From the NCBI RefSeq assembly GCF_040932005.1, contig NZ_CP162417.1:1-44315 (forward strand): 44,315 nt of DNA, in the 5' to 3' direction. Positions 16,768 to 25,470 of the stretch are shown here, piece after piece. Source of the stretch: Aestuariibius sp. HNIBRBA575. Lineage in GTDB: Bacteria > Pseudomonadota > Alphaproteobacteria > Rhodobacterales > Rhodobacteraceae. Each line of letters begins with the position of its first letter. Position 1 is the first letter of the stretch. The notes below the pieces were generated by a model that worked only from the letters and a program-made list of their open reading frames with translations, was not told where the DNA came from and did not search any database. The position numbers and the translations under genes are program-made.

Positions 16768-18287
16768 TGCATTTCCTTAGAGGGTTGAGTCCAAAGCGAT
16801 TGGGCCGCTGTTGAAAGAGTTCGATAAGTCGCAAAAGCCGCGTCATAGGCCGGACCATGTGCGGGGGTTGGATCATAGACGATGCTCTGTTCGGTGCGTT
16901 TGGCGATCTGGCTGGCGATGCCTTTGCCATTGGCCGCCGCCCCTAAACAGGCCGCGCCCCACAATCCGTGGTCGGACGCGCCGCTGACTTCTATGGGGAT
17001 TTGCATGACGTCCGCGATGATCTGACACCAAAGCGCATTTTTGGACCCGCCACCGGTCAGCCGAATGGTTGTTTTGGGCAGGTGGCCACATTCCGACATA
17101 TAACAATCACGCAGGCTAAAGGCCGTGCCTTCCATAACGGCGCGCCCCATATCTGCCTTGGTGCTGGTGGTGCGCAGACCAAAGAACACGCCGGTAGCGT
17201 CCGGTGCCACAAACGGGGCGCGTTCCCCGTTTAGATGCGGTAGAAACGTGACCCCATTTGCGCCCGCTGGCACGTCTTTGGCCAAGGCATTTAATTTGCC
17301 TGCGATTTCAGCGGGGGTTTCGCCGCCCAATGTTTGGGGATGCAGAGCGCAGAACCAGTCAAAGGCCGCAGCCCCCGTCGTCGGAGCAAGGATGCGCGTC
17401 AATGTCTGGCCGTTTGCGTGAAATGCCGTCGCGCCCACGGGGCGATCATCTGGGGTAATGCTGTCGGTCAAAATGTTAACCACGGCCGTTGTGCCGAGGA
17501 TCATCATTGTATCGCCGGGCTGATCCATGCCCATGCCAACGATCATGGCGGATAAATCCAACGTGCCGACAGAAACAGGCAGGCCCGCGGGCAGGCCACA
17601 TTCCAACGCGGCCTTGGCAGATATCAATCCCAGCTGCGTTTGCGCTGATTGAGGGGGCAACAGGGCTGATTTCAAGTCGCTGACCCGCAATGCCGCCAGC
17701 GCGCTGTCTGAATATCGGCCATCATGACTTTGACCATCGTGCAAATTCAAAAACGGGATAGAGGCATCTGAAAAATCCACCGCCATGTGACCGGTCAGAC
17801 AATAGCCAACCCAACCGGCGCAATGCATGATATGGGCCACATTCTGCGCGCGTTCTGGGGCGTTTTGTTTGAGCCAGCGATAGATTGGCCCAACGGTTCC
17901 GGGCCACAAAGACGTGTGACAGGCCTGCGCAATGACGGCCAGATCAGCCGCGCTGAGCTCCGCCAGATTGGCGGCCGCGCGCGTGTCATTCCACAAAATC
18001 GCAGGACCATTGGGGCGGCCATCGGCATCAAGGCTCCAGAAACCATCACCCTGCGCGGCCAATCCTACGCTTTCTATTCGGGCAACATCCACTGATTGCA
18101 CCGCCTGTTTCACCGCGCGGCACACGCCTTGCCACACTTGGTCCATATCCTGTTCGGACTGGCCGGGCTGGGGCGTTGCGACGTCACTTGCGCATTCGCC
18201 ATAGCTGACCTGAACACCGTCAGCGCCATAAAGCGCCGCCTTTATGGCCGTTGTTCCGACATCAATTCCAAGCCAAAGCGGCGTCAT
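16764..18287 (-). CDS. FGGY-family carbohydrate kinase (xylulokinase-like)
   Basis: The 507-residue two-domain kinase opens with the phosphate-1 loop GIDVGTTAIKAALY. A probable catalytic Asp is in SVGTLDLSA, and the FGGY C-terminal ATP-site segment is LTGGGSKNALWCQIIADVM, with family mark GERAPFVAPDATGVFFGL. It phosphorylates a ketose or polyol in the cytoplasm. AAGGAGA precedes the ATG, and the start overlaps the molybdoenzyme stop (ATGA). Xylulokinase-like enzymes share this pattern, but FGGY specificity is hard to predict; L-ribulose, L-xylulose, D-apulose or an alditol are equally open. Confidence 0.9.
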   Translation of the reverse strand: MTPLWLGIDVGTTAIKAALYGADGVQVSYGECASDVATPQPGQSEQDMDQVWQGVCRAVKQAVQSVDVARIESVGLAAQGDGFWSLDADGRPNGPAILWNDTRAAANLAELSAADLAVIAQACHTSLWPGTVGPIYRWLKQNAPERAQNVAHIMHCAGWVGYCLTGHMAVDFSDASIPFLNLHDGQSHDGRYSDSALAALRVSDLKSALLPPQSAQTQLGLISAKAALECGLPAGLPVSVGTLDLSAMIVGMGMDQPGDTMMILGTTAVVNILTDSITPDDRPVGATAFHANGQTLTRILAPTTGAAAFDWFCALHPQTLGGETPAEIAGKLNALAKDVPAGANGVTFLPHLNGERAPFVAPDATGVFFGLRTTSTKADMGRAVMEGTAFSLRDCYMSECGHLPKTTIRLTGGGSKNALWCQIIADVMQIPIEVSGASDHGLWGAACLGAAANGKGIASQIAKRTEQSIVYDPTPAHGPAYDAAFATYRTLSTAAQSLWTQPSKEMQ

Positions 18288-20623
18288 GTTGTGTCTCCTT
18301 GATGAGGGGGGCGCATGGGCGCAAATCGTGGCGGGTCAAAGACGCGGATATCCGGCAATGCACCCGTCCATTTTTCAACCGATACCAACGCGGTATGTGC
18401 GATGTTGCCCTGCGCCAGCTCTGACGTGCCTTTGTCGATTGTCAGCATGTTGGGATTTCCATGCACATCCAGGCGCCCTGCCCCGGTTGTTTGGATATCC
18501 AGCCATGCTCCGGTTGGCAGAACAACCACATCACGCCGCATTTGCGCATCCGTTTTCACCGCCGACAGGCAGGCCCCGCGCGTATTAAACAGCCGCACGA
18601 TGTCGCCGTCTTGCAGCCCCAGCGCCGCACATGTGTCCGGGTGCAGATGACAGGGTTCGCGGCCCTGAATTTTGCGCGCACGGCTTTCTGATCCGTTGTC
18701 CAACTGACTGTGTAGGCGCGTGTTTGGCTGATTGGAAATCAGATGCAATTGGCCGGGTTTTGCGGCGCCCAGCCATTCCTGCGGGGCAAACCATTTTGGA
18801 TGACCGGCACAATCAGGCAGGTTCATCTGGGCGATCTGTTGGCTAAAGAGTTCGATCCTACCGCTCGGAGTCGCAAGTGGGTTTTTGACAGGATCGGTGA
18901 TGAAGTCTTTGAATAGAATGCGCGACTGTTCCTGGTCAGGGATGACAAAATGGCCCGTCTGTTGAAATGTTTCATAGGACGGCAGCTCAAAGCCTTCGGA
19001 CTGGGCCACGGCCTGACATTGGGTCCACATCCAGTGTTTCCAACCGTTTTCGTCACGTCCTTCGGTGAATTGGTCCCGCAATCCCAACCGCTGGGATAAG
19101 GCGCTGAAAATGTCGTGGTCATGTCGCGCCTCGCCAAGGGGGGGCATCAATTGGCGCATGGCAATCAGGTTTGGATCCCGGCGGTTTAGAAACAGATCCT
19201 CACGTTCAAGCGGCGAAGTCGCGGGCAAAACAATATCCGCACGCCGGGCGGTTGCGGTCCAGCTGTGATCCTGCACGATCACCGTTTCAGGTTTCTGCCA
19301 CGCGGTTTCCAGCTGGTTCAAATCCTGATGATGATGGAACGGATTGCCACCGGCCCAATAGACCAGTTTGATGTCGGGATAATGCCGCGTTTCCCCCCGA
19401 TACCGATAAGTCGCGCCCGGGCTTTGCAACATATCCGCGATCCGAGAAACGGGAATGAAATCTTTGACCGGGTTGCGGCCCTGCGGCATGGCGGGCCAGC
19501 TGATAAATCGCTTGGGTCGGCCGGGTGGTGCCGTTGACCCATACCCAAATCCAAAACCCAGACCCGGCTGGCCGATCTGCCCTAATAGGCAGGCCAGCGC
19601 CAAGGCGCACCAGATCGGTTGTTCGCCGTGGTCTGATCGTTGCACCCCCCAAGCGACAGAAATCATCACCCGATGCGCGGCCAATTTGCGGGCCAGGGAC
19701 CGGATATCGCCCGGCGCGATGTCACAGATATCTGCCGCCCAATCTGGGGATTTGGCGATGCCGTCAGATTGGCCCGTGACATAGTTGATAAAAACGTCCG
19801 CGCCGGTTGTGTATCGATCCAGAAAGTCCTGATCCTGCAGGTCATTGCGGACCAATTCATAGGCCAGTGCTAGCATCAAAGCCACATCCGTGCCCGGTCG
19901 GATGGACAGCCAAGTTGTGCTATTTTGGCTCTGATAATCGGACCTAAGCGGCGATACATTGATCGTTTGCATGCCATTCTCTGCGGCTTGGCTGACCCAA
20001 TCGTCCACCTCGTGCGTCCACGTTCCCCCCGACGCAATCTGCGCGGTGCGGCCGGAAACCCCGCCAAAGGCCAAAAGCAACGTGCAATTATCCGCGATCA
20101 GGGGCCAACTGGTTGCGTTTTCTTCGGTCTCTTTGTTGGTCATGCCGGTGATATAGGGAAACAGAACCTCGGCGGCGGCATGTGAATAGGTGTCTTTTTG
20201 GCCGACATATCCGCCCGCGAGGTTCAAAAACCGTCGCAATTGCGAATGGCAATGATGAAACCGCCCCGCGCTGGCCCAGCCATAAGAACCGCCAAAAATC
20301 GCGGTGTTTCCATGATCCCGCGCAATGCGGGCAATTTCAGCGGCGGCCATATCCAGCGCTTCGTCCCAGGGCACAGCCACAAACGCATCGTCATTACGCG
20401 CCGCCCCTGCATCCCCGTTTAGCCAGCCCGCGCGCACAGCCGGTTGCAAAATGCGGGTGCGTTTGTCCTGCATCGCCGATTGCCAGCCGCGGCCAATAAC
20501 CGATGGTGTTGTGTCGCCTGGATTGGGCACCAGCTGTGCGCCATCCTTTGAATCGCGGATTTCATACCCGCCCCAATGCGCCACGGTTTTTAACGTTTTT
20601 GAGTGGCCGTCGTGATGCGTCAT
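18284..20623 (-). CDS. Cytoplasmic BisC/TorZ-type molybdopterin oxidoreductase
   Basis: The protein has about 779 residues of the DMSO-reductase family, closest in pattern to biotin-sulfoxide/TMAO reductases (BisC, TorA, TorZ). The active-site stretch SYGWASAGRFHHCHSQLRRF carries the Ser that ligates molybdenum in this clade. There is no N-terminal Cys motif for an Fe-S cluster and no Tat signal, so it is a single-subunit cytoplasmic bis-MGD enzyme. The C-terminal cofactor domain includes NQPNTRLHSQLDNG. The ATG at 20623 is chosen; a GTG at 20635 is possible but lies in the operator. Family members reduce S- or N-oxides. Heading a sugar-kinase operon is unusual, and its substrate here is unknown. 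Confidence 0.9.
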   Translation of the reverse strand: MTHHDGHSKTLKTVAHWGGYEIRDSKDGAQLVPNPGDTTPSVIGRGWQSAMQDKRTRILQPAVRAGWLNGDAGAARNDDAFVAVPWDEALDMAAAEIARIARDHGNTAIFGGSYGWASAGRFHHCHSQLRRFLNLAGGYVGQKDTYSHAAAEVLFPYITGMTNKETEENATSWPLIADNCTLLLAFGGVSGRTAQIASGGTWTHEVDDWVSQAAENGMQTINVSPLRSDYQSQNSTTWLSIRPGTDVALMLALAYELVRNDLQDQDFLDRYTTGADVFINYVTGQSDGIAKSPDWAADICDIAPGDIRSLARKLAAHRVMISVAWGVQRSDHGEQPIWCALALACLLGQIGQPGLGFGFGYGSTAPPGRPKRFISWPAMPQGRNPVKDFIPVSRIADMLQSPGATYRYRGETRHYPDIKLVYWAGGNPFHHHQDLNQLETAWQKPETVIVQDHSWTATARRADIVLPATSPLEREDLFLNRRDPNLIAMRQLMPPLGEARHDHDIFSALSQRLGLRDQFTEGRDENGWKHWMWTQCQAVAQSEGFELPSYETFQQTGHFVIPDQEQSRILFKDFITDPVKNPLATPSGRIELFSQQIAQMNLPDCAGHPKWFAPQEWLGAAKPGQLHLISNQPNTRLHSQLDNGSESRARKIQGREPCHLHPDTCAALGLQDGDIVRLFNTRGACLSAVKTDAQMRRDVVVLPTGAWLDIQTTGAGRLDVHGNPNMLTIDKGTSELAQGNIAHTALVSVEKWTGALPDIRVFDPPRFAPMRPPHQGDTT

Positions 20624-20634
20624 AAGATAATTCA

Positions 20635-20665
20635 CTTTTACATTTGTAAACTAATATGTCATATG
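20635..20665. promoter_or_regulatory. Shared regulon operator, copy 2 (divergent molybdoenzyme/transketolase promoter)
   Basis: Second copy of the 31-bp element: CTTTTACATTTG, ten positions, then TGTC. It includes TTTACA-TT-TGTAAA. It sits between the divergent genes, 12 bases from the molybdoenzyme ATG and 54 bases from the transketolase ATG, so one bound regulator could control both directions. Confidence 0.75.
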
Positions 20666-20718
20666 TTACGCAATTGGACAATATCGAATTCCTCATTTTT
20701 TGAATAGGAGGTCGCGCA

Positions 20719-21645
20719 ATGCGCAACGAAAAGACCACTGAAGAGGTCGCACTGGGCATCCGTCGCCGTGTTTTTGAACATTCCATGCGAAACAATGGGG
20801 GCTATCTGTCTCAGGCGTGTTCAGCGGGCGAACAGCTGGCTTGGCTTTATAACGAAGAGCTGAACCTGGGCGCGCCAACATTGCCGATGATCCCCAAAGA
20901 TTTCGAAGGCGTCCCCTCTGCGAGCAACCCAGATTACCACACAGGTGCAGGGTATAACGGCCCGGCCACCCCGGAATTTGATCGTCTGTTTATTGCCCCG
21001 GCGCATTACGCATTGGTCGCCTATGCAACATTGATCGAAGTGGGTCGAATGGCCCCCGAAGGGCTGGATATGTTTAACAAAGACGGCTCTAGCGTGGAAA
21101 TGATCGGCGCAGAACACAGTCCCGGCATGGAGGTGCATAACGGCACATTGGGCATCGGCCTATCCACCGGCGCGGGGCTGGCTTATGGGCGCAAACTGCG
21201 GGGCGATGCGGGCCGTACATGGGTCTTTATGTCAGATGGCGAAGTACAAGAAGGCCAAACCTGGGAAGCCGTGCAATCGGCCGCCCATCATGGCATCGAC
21301 AACCTGTTTGCCATCATGGATGTGAATGATCAGCAATGTGACGGCGCGATGGACAGCGTGATGGAAGTCGGTGATATCAAAACCAAATTCCAGAACTTTG
21401 GCGCGGCCTGTATCGAAATTGACGGGCATGATTTGACCGCAATGCGCGACGCCGCCCGTGAAAAACACGACGGCAAACCGCTGATTATTCTGGCCCGCAC
21501 CAATCCCTATAACGCGATGCCAATCCTACAAGAGCGATTCCCCCGTCTGCATTATGTCCGGTTCAAATCCGAAGACGAACGCGCCCGCATGAATGTATCG
21601 ATTGCCAAAGATCTTGGTGTCGATCCCATTGATTACGCACATTAA
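20719..21645 (+). CDS. Transketolase, N-terminal (TPP-binding) subunit of split enzyme
   Basis: The 308-residue protein corresponds to the first third of a transketolase. The thiamine diphosphate motif is SDGEVQEGQ (172-180) with N203-D204 closing the metal site. GTLGIGLSTGAGLA (142-155) and H96 match catalytic-region elements. AGGAGG lies six bases before the ATG. It pairs with the C-terminal subunit 12 bases downstream. Split transketolases occur in D-apiose (AptAB) and sulfoglycolytic (SqwGH) clusters as well as general ones. It would transfer a two-carbon unit between a ketose phosphate and an aldose acceptor. Confidence 0.92.
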   Translation: MRNEKTTEEVALGIRRRVFEHSMRNNGGYLSQACSAGEQLAWLYNEELNLGAPTLPMIPKDFEGVPSASNPDYHTGAGYNGPATPEFDRLFIAPAHYALVAYATLIEVGRMAPEGLDMFNKDGSSVEMIGAEHSPGMEVHNGTLGIGLSTGAGLAYGRKLRGDAGRTWVFMSDGEVQEGQTWEAVQSAAHHGIDNLFAIMDVNDQQCDGAMDSVMEVGDIKTKFQNFGAACIEIDGHDLTAMRDAAREKHDGKPLIILARTNPYNAMPILQERFPRLHYVRFKSEDERARMNVSIAKDLGVDPIDYAH

Positions 21646-21657
21646 GGAGCCTGAGAC

Positions 21658-22662
21658 ATGGTAGAAATGGTATCCCGCCCCTACGCCTCGGCCTTTGAAA
21701 AATTCGCCGCCGGAAACAAAGACATCCTGTGCCTCAGCGCTGATTTGACGTCGTCCTGTGAAATTGACGGTTTTCGCGATCGCCACCCGGATCAGTTCCT
21801 GTCGATGGGTATGGCCGAACAAAACATGCTGAGCTTTGCCGGGGGGCTGGGTCTGGCTGGGTTTCGCCCGTTTATCCATACCTTTGGGGTGTTTATGTAT
21901 CGCCGCCCTTATGATCAGCTGATGGCGTCTATTGCCTATCCCCGGCGCAAGGTCCGGCTGATGGGGTTTTTGCCCGGGGTCACCACACCCGGCGGCATGA
22001 CGCACCAATCAATAGAAGACATTTCCGTCATGCGGTCGATCCCGAATATGACCATCCTTGAAACCGGCGATGCCACCGAAGTTGAGAGCATCTGCGAAGC
22101 CGCAGACAGTATCGATGGCCCCGTTTGGTGCCGGGTTCTGCGCGGATCCGTGCCGCGATTGTTTGACACCCCAATCAAGGTCGGCGAAATGCGCGAATTG
22201 TCCTCAGGCAATGACATCCTTGTGGTCACATCCGGCATCTGCACAGAAGAGGCAATGCGCGCGCGTTCTGCGTTGCAAAAGGCAGGCCTGTCGATCCGTC
22301 ACCTGCATTTGCACACGATCAAACCCTTTGATTCCAAGGCTTTGCTGGATCACATTTCATCTGTGAAACACGGTGTGGTTACGCTTGAAAATCACGTCAC
22401 CGAAGGCGGCATCGGATCATTGGTTGCCGAAACGATGGCCGATGCGGGTGTTGGCAAACGTCTTGTGCGGTTGGGTCTGAACGACACCTACGCCCATGGC
22501 GGATCGCGGCCCTATCTGATGCGGTATTACGGTCTGGATGCAACGGCCATGGTGCGCGGCATTGAATCCTTGATGCAGCAGGAATTCGGGATCTCAGAAA
22601 GCGATCTGGACACCGCCCGTGTCGAAGATGTGCATTCGTTGGTCAAAGCAGAAGCGTTATAA
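21658..22662 (+). CDS. Transketolase, C-terminal (pyrimidine-binding) subunit of split enzyme
   Basis: The 334-residue protein contains the Pyr domain and the C-terminal domain of transketolase. E54 in MGMAEQNML is the conserved Glu that activates the TPP aminopyrimidine. The segment THQSIEDISVMRSIPNMTI is typical of the family. AAGGAG precedes the ATG, and the gene is followed by a rho-independent terminator, so the two subunits form a bicistronic unit from the operator at 20635. Both active-site halves look intact, so a functional heteromer is expected. Confidence 0.92.
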   Translation: MVEMVSRPYASAFEKFAAGNKDILCLSADLTSSCEIDGFRDRHPDQFLSMGMAEQNMLSFAGGLGLAGFRPFIHTFGVFMYRRPYDQLMASIAYPRRKVRLMGFLPGVTTPGGMTHQSIEDISVMRSIPNMTILETGDATEVESICEAADSIDGPVWCRVLRGSVPRLFDTPIKVGEMRELSSGNDILVVTSGICTEEAMRARSALQKAGLSIRHLHLHTIKPFDSKALLDHISSVKHGVVTLENHVTEGGIGSLVAETMADAGVGKRLVRLGLNDTYAHGGSRPYLMRYYGLDATAMVRGIESLMQQEFGISESDLDTARVEDVHSLVKAEAL

Positions 22663-22678
22663 TCAGGTTCTTTCCCTG

Positions 22679-22712
22679 ATCGGTCGCGCTCTAGGGGGCG
22701 CGGCCGTTTTTT
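22679..22712 (+). terminator. Rho-independent terminator after split transketolase
   Basis: A GC-rich hairpin (CGG-T-CGCGC pairing with GCGCG-G-CCG) is followed by TTTTTT, about 20 bases after the stop codon. Confidence 0.88.
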
Positions 22713-22745
22713 GACAAACCACACACCGCATGCCACTTCGGGTAA

Positions 22746-23606
22746 ATGCAAAAAACATCTTTTGACATCATCTGGTTTGACGGCGGCAAAAGCCATATCG
22801 GCACCAACCAGCCTGAAATCAAGACCGACGGCGAAAGCCCGGCCCGTAAGGTAACGCTTGCGTCTTTTGGGCTGGGATCGACGACCGTGACCTATGCCGA
22901 TTTCGCCGAGTTTATCGCCGCGACCCAGTATGTCACGGATGCAGAAACCTATGGGTGGTCGTTTGTGTTTCGTGGGTTGATGGATACACCGACCGCGCAA
23001 CAGGCCCCGGGATTGCCATGGTGGAACACGATAAACGGCGCAACTTGGCGCAGGCCTCTGGGGCCGGACAGTGACGGGCAATGTTGGCCTGATCATCCGG
23101 TTGTGCATGTGTCTTGGAACGATGCGCGCGCCTATGCGGACTGGCTGGGTGGGCGATTGCCAACCGAAGCGGAATGGGAACATGCCGCCCGCAGCGGGGC
23201 AGAGCCAAAACGTTATCCTTGGGGGGATGATGAACCCAGCGATACCAATGCCGGGCATTGCAATATCTGGCAGGGTAAATTCCCCGATCACAACACCCAA
23301 GCGGACGGATTTTACGGCACGGCCCCCGCCCAGAGTTTCCCGCCAAACGCGGCGGGATTGTATAATCTGTCCGGCAATGTCTGGGAATGGTGTGACGATC
23401 CGTTTAAAATTCGCTCTGTCAGTCCCAAGGCCAAGAAACGCAATCAGCTGGCCAAAAAAGACAATGAACGCGTTCTAAAAGGCGGCTCTTTTTTATGTCA
23501 TGCCTCAACCTGTTGGCGGTATCGCATCGCGGCGCGCAGCGGACGACAAGCCGATAACGGCGCGTCAAATTGTGGGTTTCGGGTGGCCTTTGACAGAGAA
23601 ACCTAG
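22746..23606 (+). CDS. Formylglycine-generating enzyme (sulfatase-maturing, SUMF1/FGE family)
   Basis: The 286-residue FGE-sulfatase-domain protein oxidises the sulfatase active-site Cys to C-alpha-formylglycine, using oxygen and copper. C251 and C256 in KGGSFLCHASTCWRYR match the paired active-site cysteines of true FGEs, which merely FGE-like proteins lack. NLSGNVWEWCDD and GGRLPTEAEWEHAAR are further family marks. There is no signal peptide, so it works on cytoplasmic sulfatases. Both sulfatases of this window have the C-x-P-x-R target. It sits after the transketolase terminator and so needs its own promoter, which I could not identify. Confidence 0.93.
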   Translation: MQKTSFDIIWFDGGKSHIGTNQPEIKTDGESPARKVTLASFGLGSTTVTYADFAEFIAATQYVTDAETYGWSFVFRGLMDTPTAQQAPGLPWWNTINGATWRRPLGPDSDGQCWPDHPVVHVSWNDARAYADWLGGRLPTEAEWEHAARSGAEPKRYPWGDDEPSDTNAGHCNIWQGKFPDHNTQADGFYGTAPAQSFPPNAAGLYNLSGNVWEWCDDPFKIRSVSPKAKKRNQLAKKDNERVLKGGSFLCHASTCWRYRIAARSGRQADNGASNCGFRVAFDRET

Positions 23607-23844
23607 AACCTACCAGATCAGCATGGTTTTCAGCTTTGTGCAATCCGTCGCGAGGGGTGCACCCTGCTCAGAGACAAAAAAGAGCGTTCCGCCCGGGTAG
23701 GTTTCGATGGTCATGACGAACAGTTCCGTGATGGCTAGGTTTGCAGCCGCCGACCTAAGCGAGCGGTGCAAAACTAATAGACCATCATGGGCGTCTTGTC
23801 ACAGCCGATGCCTGTTCAGGGGCAAGTTCTGACGCCGTCAAAGG

Positions 23845-25380
23845 TTACGCAGCTTCGAGATCGGCGTCGGTCATGCCCAATCGGTCCAATTGTTCGGCTG
23901 GATATCCTTCGGCATCCATCAATTTGCGCGCCAGTCGCAACATGCGTCGTTTTTGATCAGGGTCGCTGTCCCACAGATTGTGTTCCTGCGCGGGATCTTG
24001 GGCGCGATTATAAAGGAAACATTCATAGGTGCGCGGATCGATGGAAATCGGGGTTTTCCACAAAGGCAAATCCACCGATGTATCAAACAGGCCCTGTTCG
24101 GCGGGGGGTTCTGGGGGTTTGCCAACCCGGCCATCCACGGGATTATCGACAATCAAAGGTCTGAAAATCGCCGTTGAATAGGTGAATAATGGTTTGTCTT
24201 TGATTGGCGCCCGAAACAGGGTGTAATCCCCGTCCGTCACACACAGACCCTGGCCAAACGTGCCGTAAATCAGCGCTTCGTGGGGGCTCTGAGCGTCCTG
24301 GGTGATCATCGGCAGAAACGATTTGGCGTGCCGGTTTGCATCCGGGATATCCCCCCCAGCTGCATCAATCAGGGTGGCAAACAGATCCACCGTTTGCGTC
24401 AACCCGGAAACCCGTTTGCCCTGCCCCGGATTCTGGGGATGCCAAACGATCATGGGGATATTGGCATGGCTGTCATAATGCGGGAATTGTTTGCCAAAGG
24501 CGCGACGTTCCCCCAAATCGTGGCCATGGTCGGTTGTGAACACAACCATCGTATCGTCCCATAGATCCAAGGCATCCATCTTGGCCATAAACTTGCCCAG
24601 CCACGTATCCATCATCGTGACTTTGCCCATGTACTGCGCCTTCAGGAATGCCAGCTCTTCTGGGGTGGTTTCGGACATGAACCGTTCCAGATCGTCATAG
24701 ACCTGATAGGGCGGCCAGATGTTGTAATCATCTTTGTCGCCGTCCGTGTACATGCTGGCATAAGGTTCGGGGACCTCAAACGGTTCATGCACATCAAAAC
24801 ATTCGACCTGCAGGAAAAACGGTCCTTTCTCGGCATTGTCGTCCAGCCAATCCATCGCCCCTTGGAACACTTTGGGTGCGAAATAATCCGCCTCACCGTC
24901 AAAGTCTTTTACGTTGGCGGCGTATTGACGAATATGTTCGGCCGCGCGGTATTTCATGACGTTCTTCACCCATGGCGGATCGTCTTGGTTCGGGTCGTGC
25001 ATTTTCCAGCTGTCGACTTCGTGACCGCGGACCAATTGCAGATTGCCAAAGCCCTGCATGTAGCCGTTCGCCTCTTCTTCCCAATAATGATAATGATCCG
25101 TTACCATTGCGGTGTTCATACCGGTTTTGGCGATTTCTTTGGGCATACGCGGATCAAAAACCTCCATGCCCCCCCATGGACGCCAAAGGAATTCTTTGCG
25201 CCCGGCCATGATTTCACGGCGCGCCGGCATGCAGGGTAAGCTGCCGACATAATGGTCATCAAAGACATGCCCGCGATCCGCCAAAGCCTGTACATTCGGG
25301 GCCTTGCAAATTGTATCCGGATTATATGTGCGCAGGCATTCCTTGTTTAGACTGTCCACAAGCACCATTATAATATTCAT
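23845..25380 (-). CDS. Type I (formylglycine) sulfatase, cytoplasmic
   Basis: The 511-residue alkaline-phosphatase-fold sulfatase has its nucleophile in LPCMPARREIMAG: C50-x-P52-x-R54, the FGE target. Metal-binding residues include D9 (VLVDSLN) and the later TTDHGHDLGERR. There is no signal peptide, so the sulfate ester must be imported first. The gene is preceded by the third copy of the shared operator (25434), 54 bases from the ATG, which places it in the probable SorC regulon with the kinase, epimerase, transketolase and SsuABC-type transporter. The protein is not a close match to BetC in the parts I can compare. Substrate unknown; a carbohydrate or polyol sulfate is inferred from context. 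Confidence 0.9.
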   Translation of the reverse strand: MNIIMVLVDSLNKECLRTYNPDTICKAPNVQALADRGHVFDDHYVGSLPCMPARREIMAGRKEFLWRPWGGMEVFDPRMPKEIAKTGMNTAMVTDHYHYWEEEANGYMQGFGNLQLVRGHEVDSWKMHDPNQDDPPWVKNVMKYRAAEHIRQYAANVKDFDGEADYFAPKVFQGAMDWLDDNAEKGPFFLQVECFDVHEPFEVPEPYASMYTDGDKDDYNIWPPYQVYDDLERFMSETTPEELAFLKAQYMGKVTMMDTWLGKFMAKMDALDLWDDTMVVFTTDHGHDLGERRAFGKQFPHYDSHANIPMIVWHPQNPGQGKRVSGLTQTVDLFATLIDAAGGDIPDANRHAKSFLPMITQDAQSPHEALIYGTFGQGLCVTDGDYTLFRAPIKDKPLFTYSTAIFRPLIVDNPVDGRVGKPPEPPAEQGLFDTSVDLPLWKTPISIDPRTYECFLYNRAQDPAQEHNLWDSDPDQKRRMLRLARKLMDAEGYPAEQLDRLGMTDADLEAA

Positions 25381-25433
25381 GCCATTCTCCAGATAAGTCG
25401 ATCGCGTTGGGGGCAGTATAACGCCGGCCCTAT

Positions 25434-25464
25434 CTTTTACAATTGATAATTATATTGTCTATTG
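25434..25464. promoter_or_regulatory. Shared regulon operator, copy 3 (sulfatase promoter)
   Basis: Third copy of the 31-bp element: CTTTTACAATTG, ten positions, then TGTC. On the minus strand it overlaps TTGTAA, which has a TATACT 16 bases downstream; this is a plausible sulfatase promoter blocked by a bound regulator. It lies between the LysR stop and the sulfatase start, so the sulfatase is not simply read through from lysR. Confidence 0.72.
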
Positions 25465-25470
25465 TAGCAT

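Noticed and set aside
22711..22716. TTGACA as a -35 box for the FGE gene
   Set aside because: No matching -10 is found at 16-18 bases and the FGE start is only 30 bases away; it is the tail of the transketolase terminator.
22527..23300. 257-residue minus-strand frame over the transketolase end and FGE
   Set aside because: It crosses a terminator and two well supported genes, with no recognisable domain.
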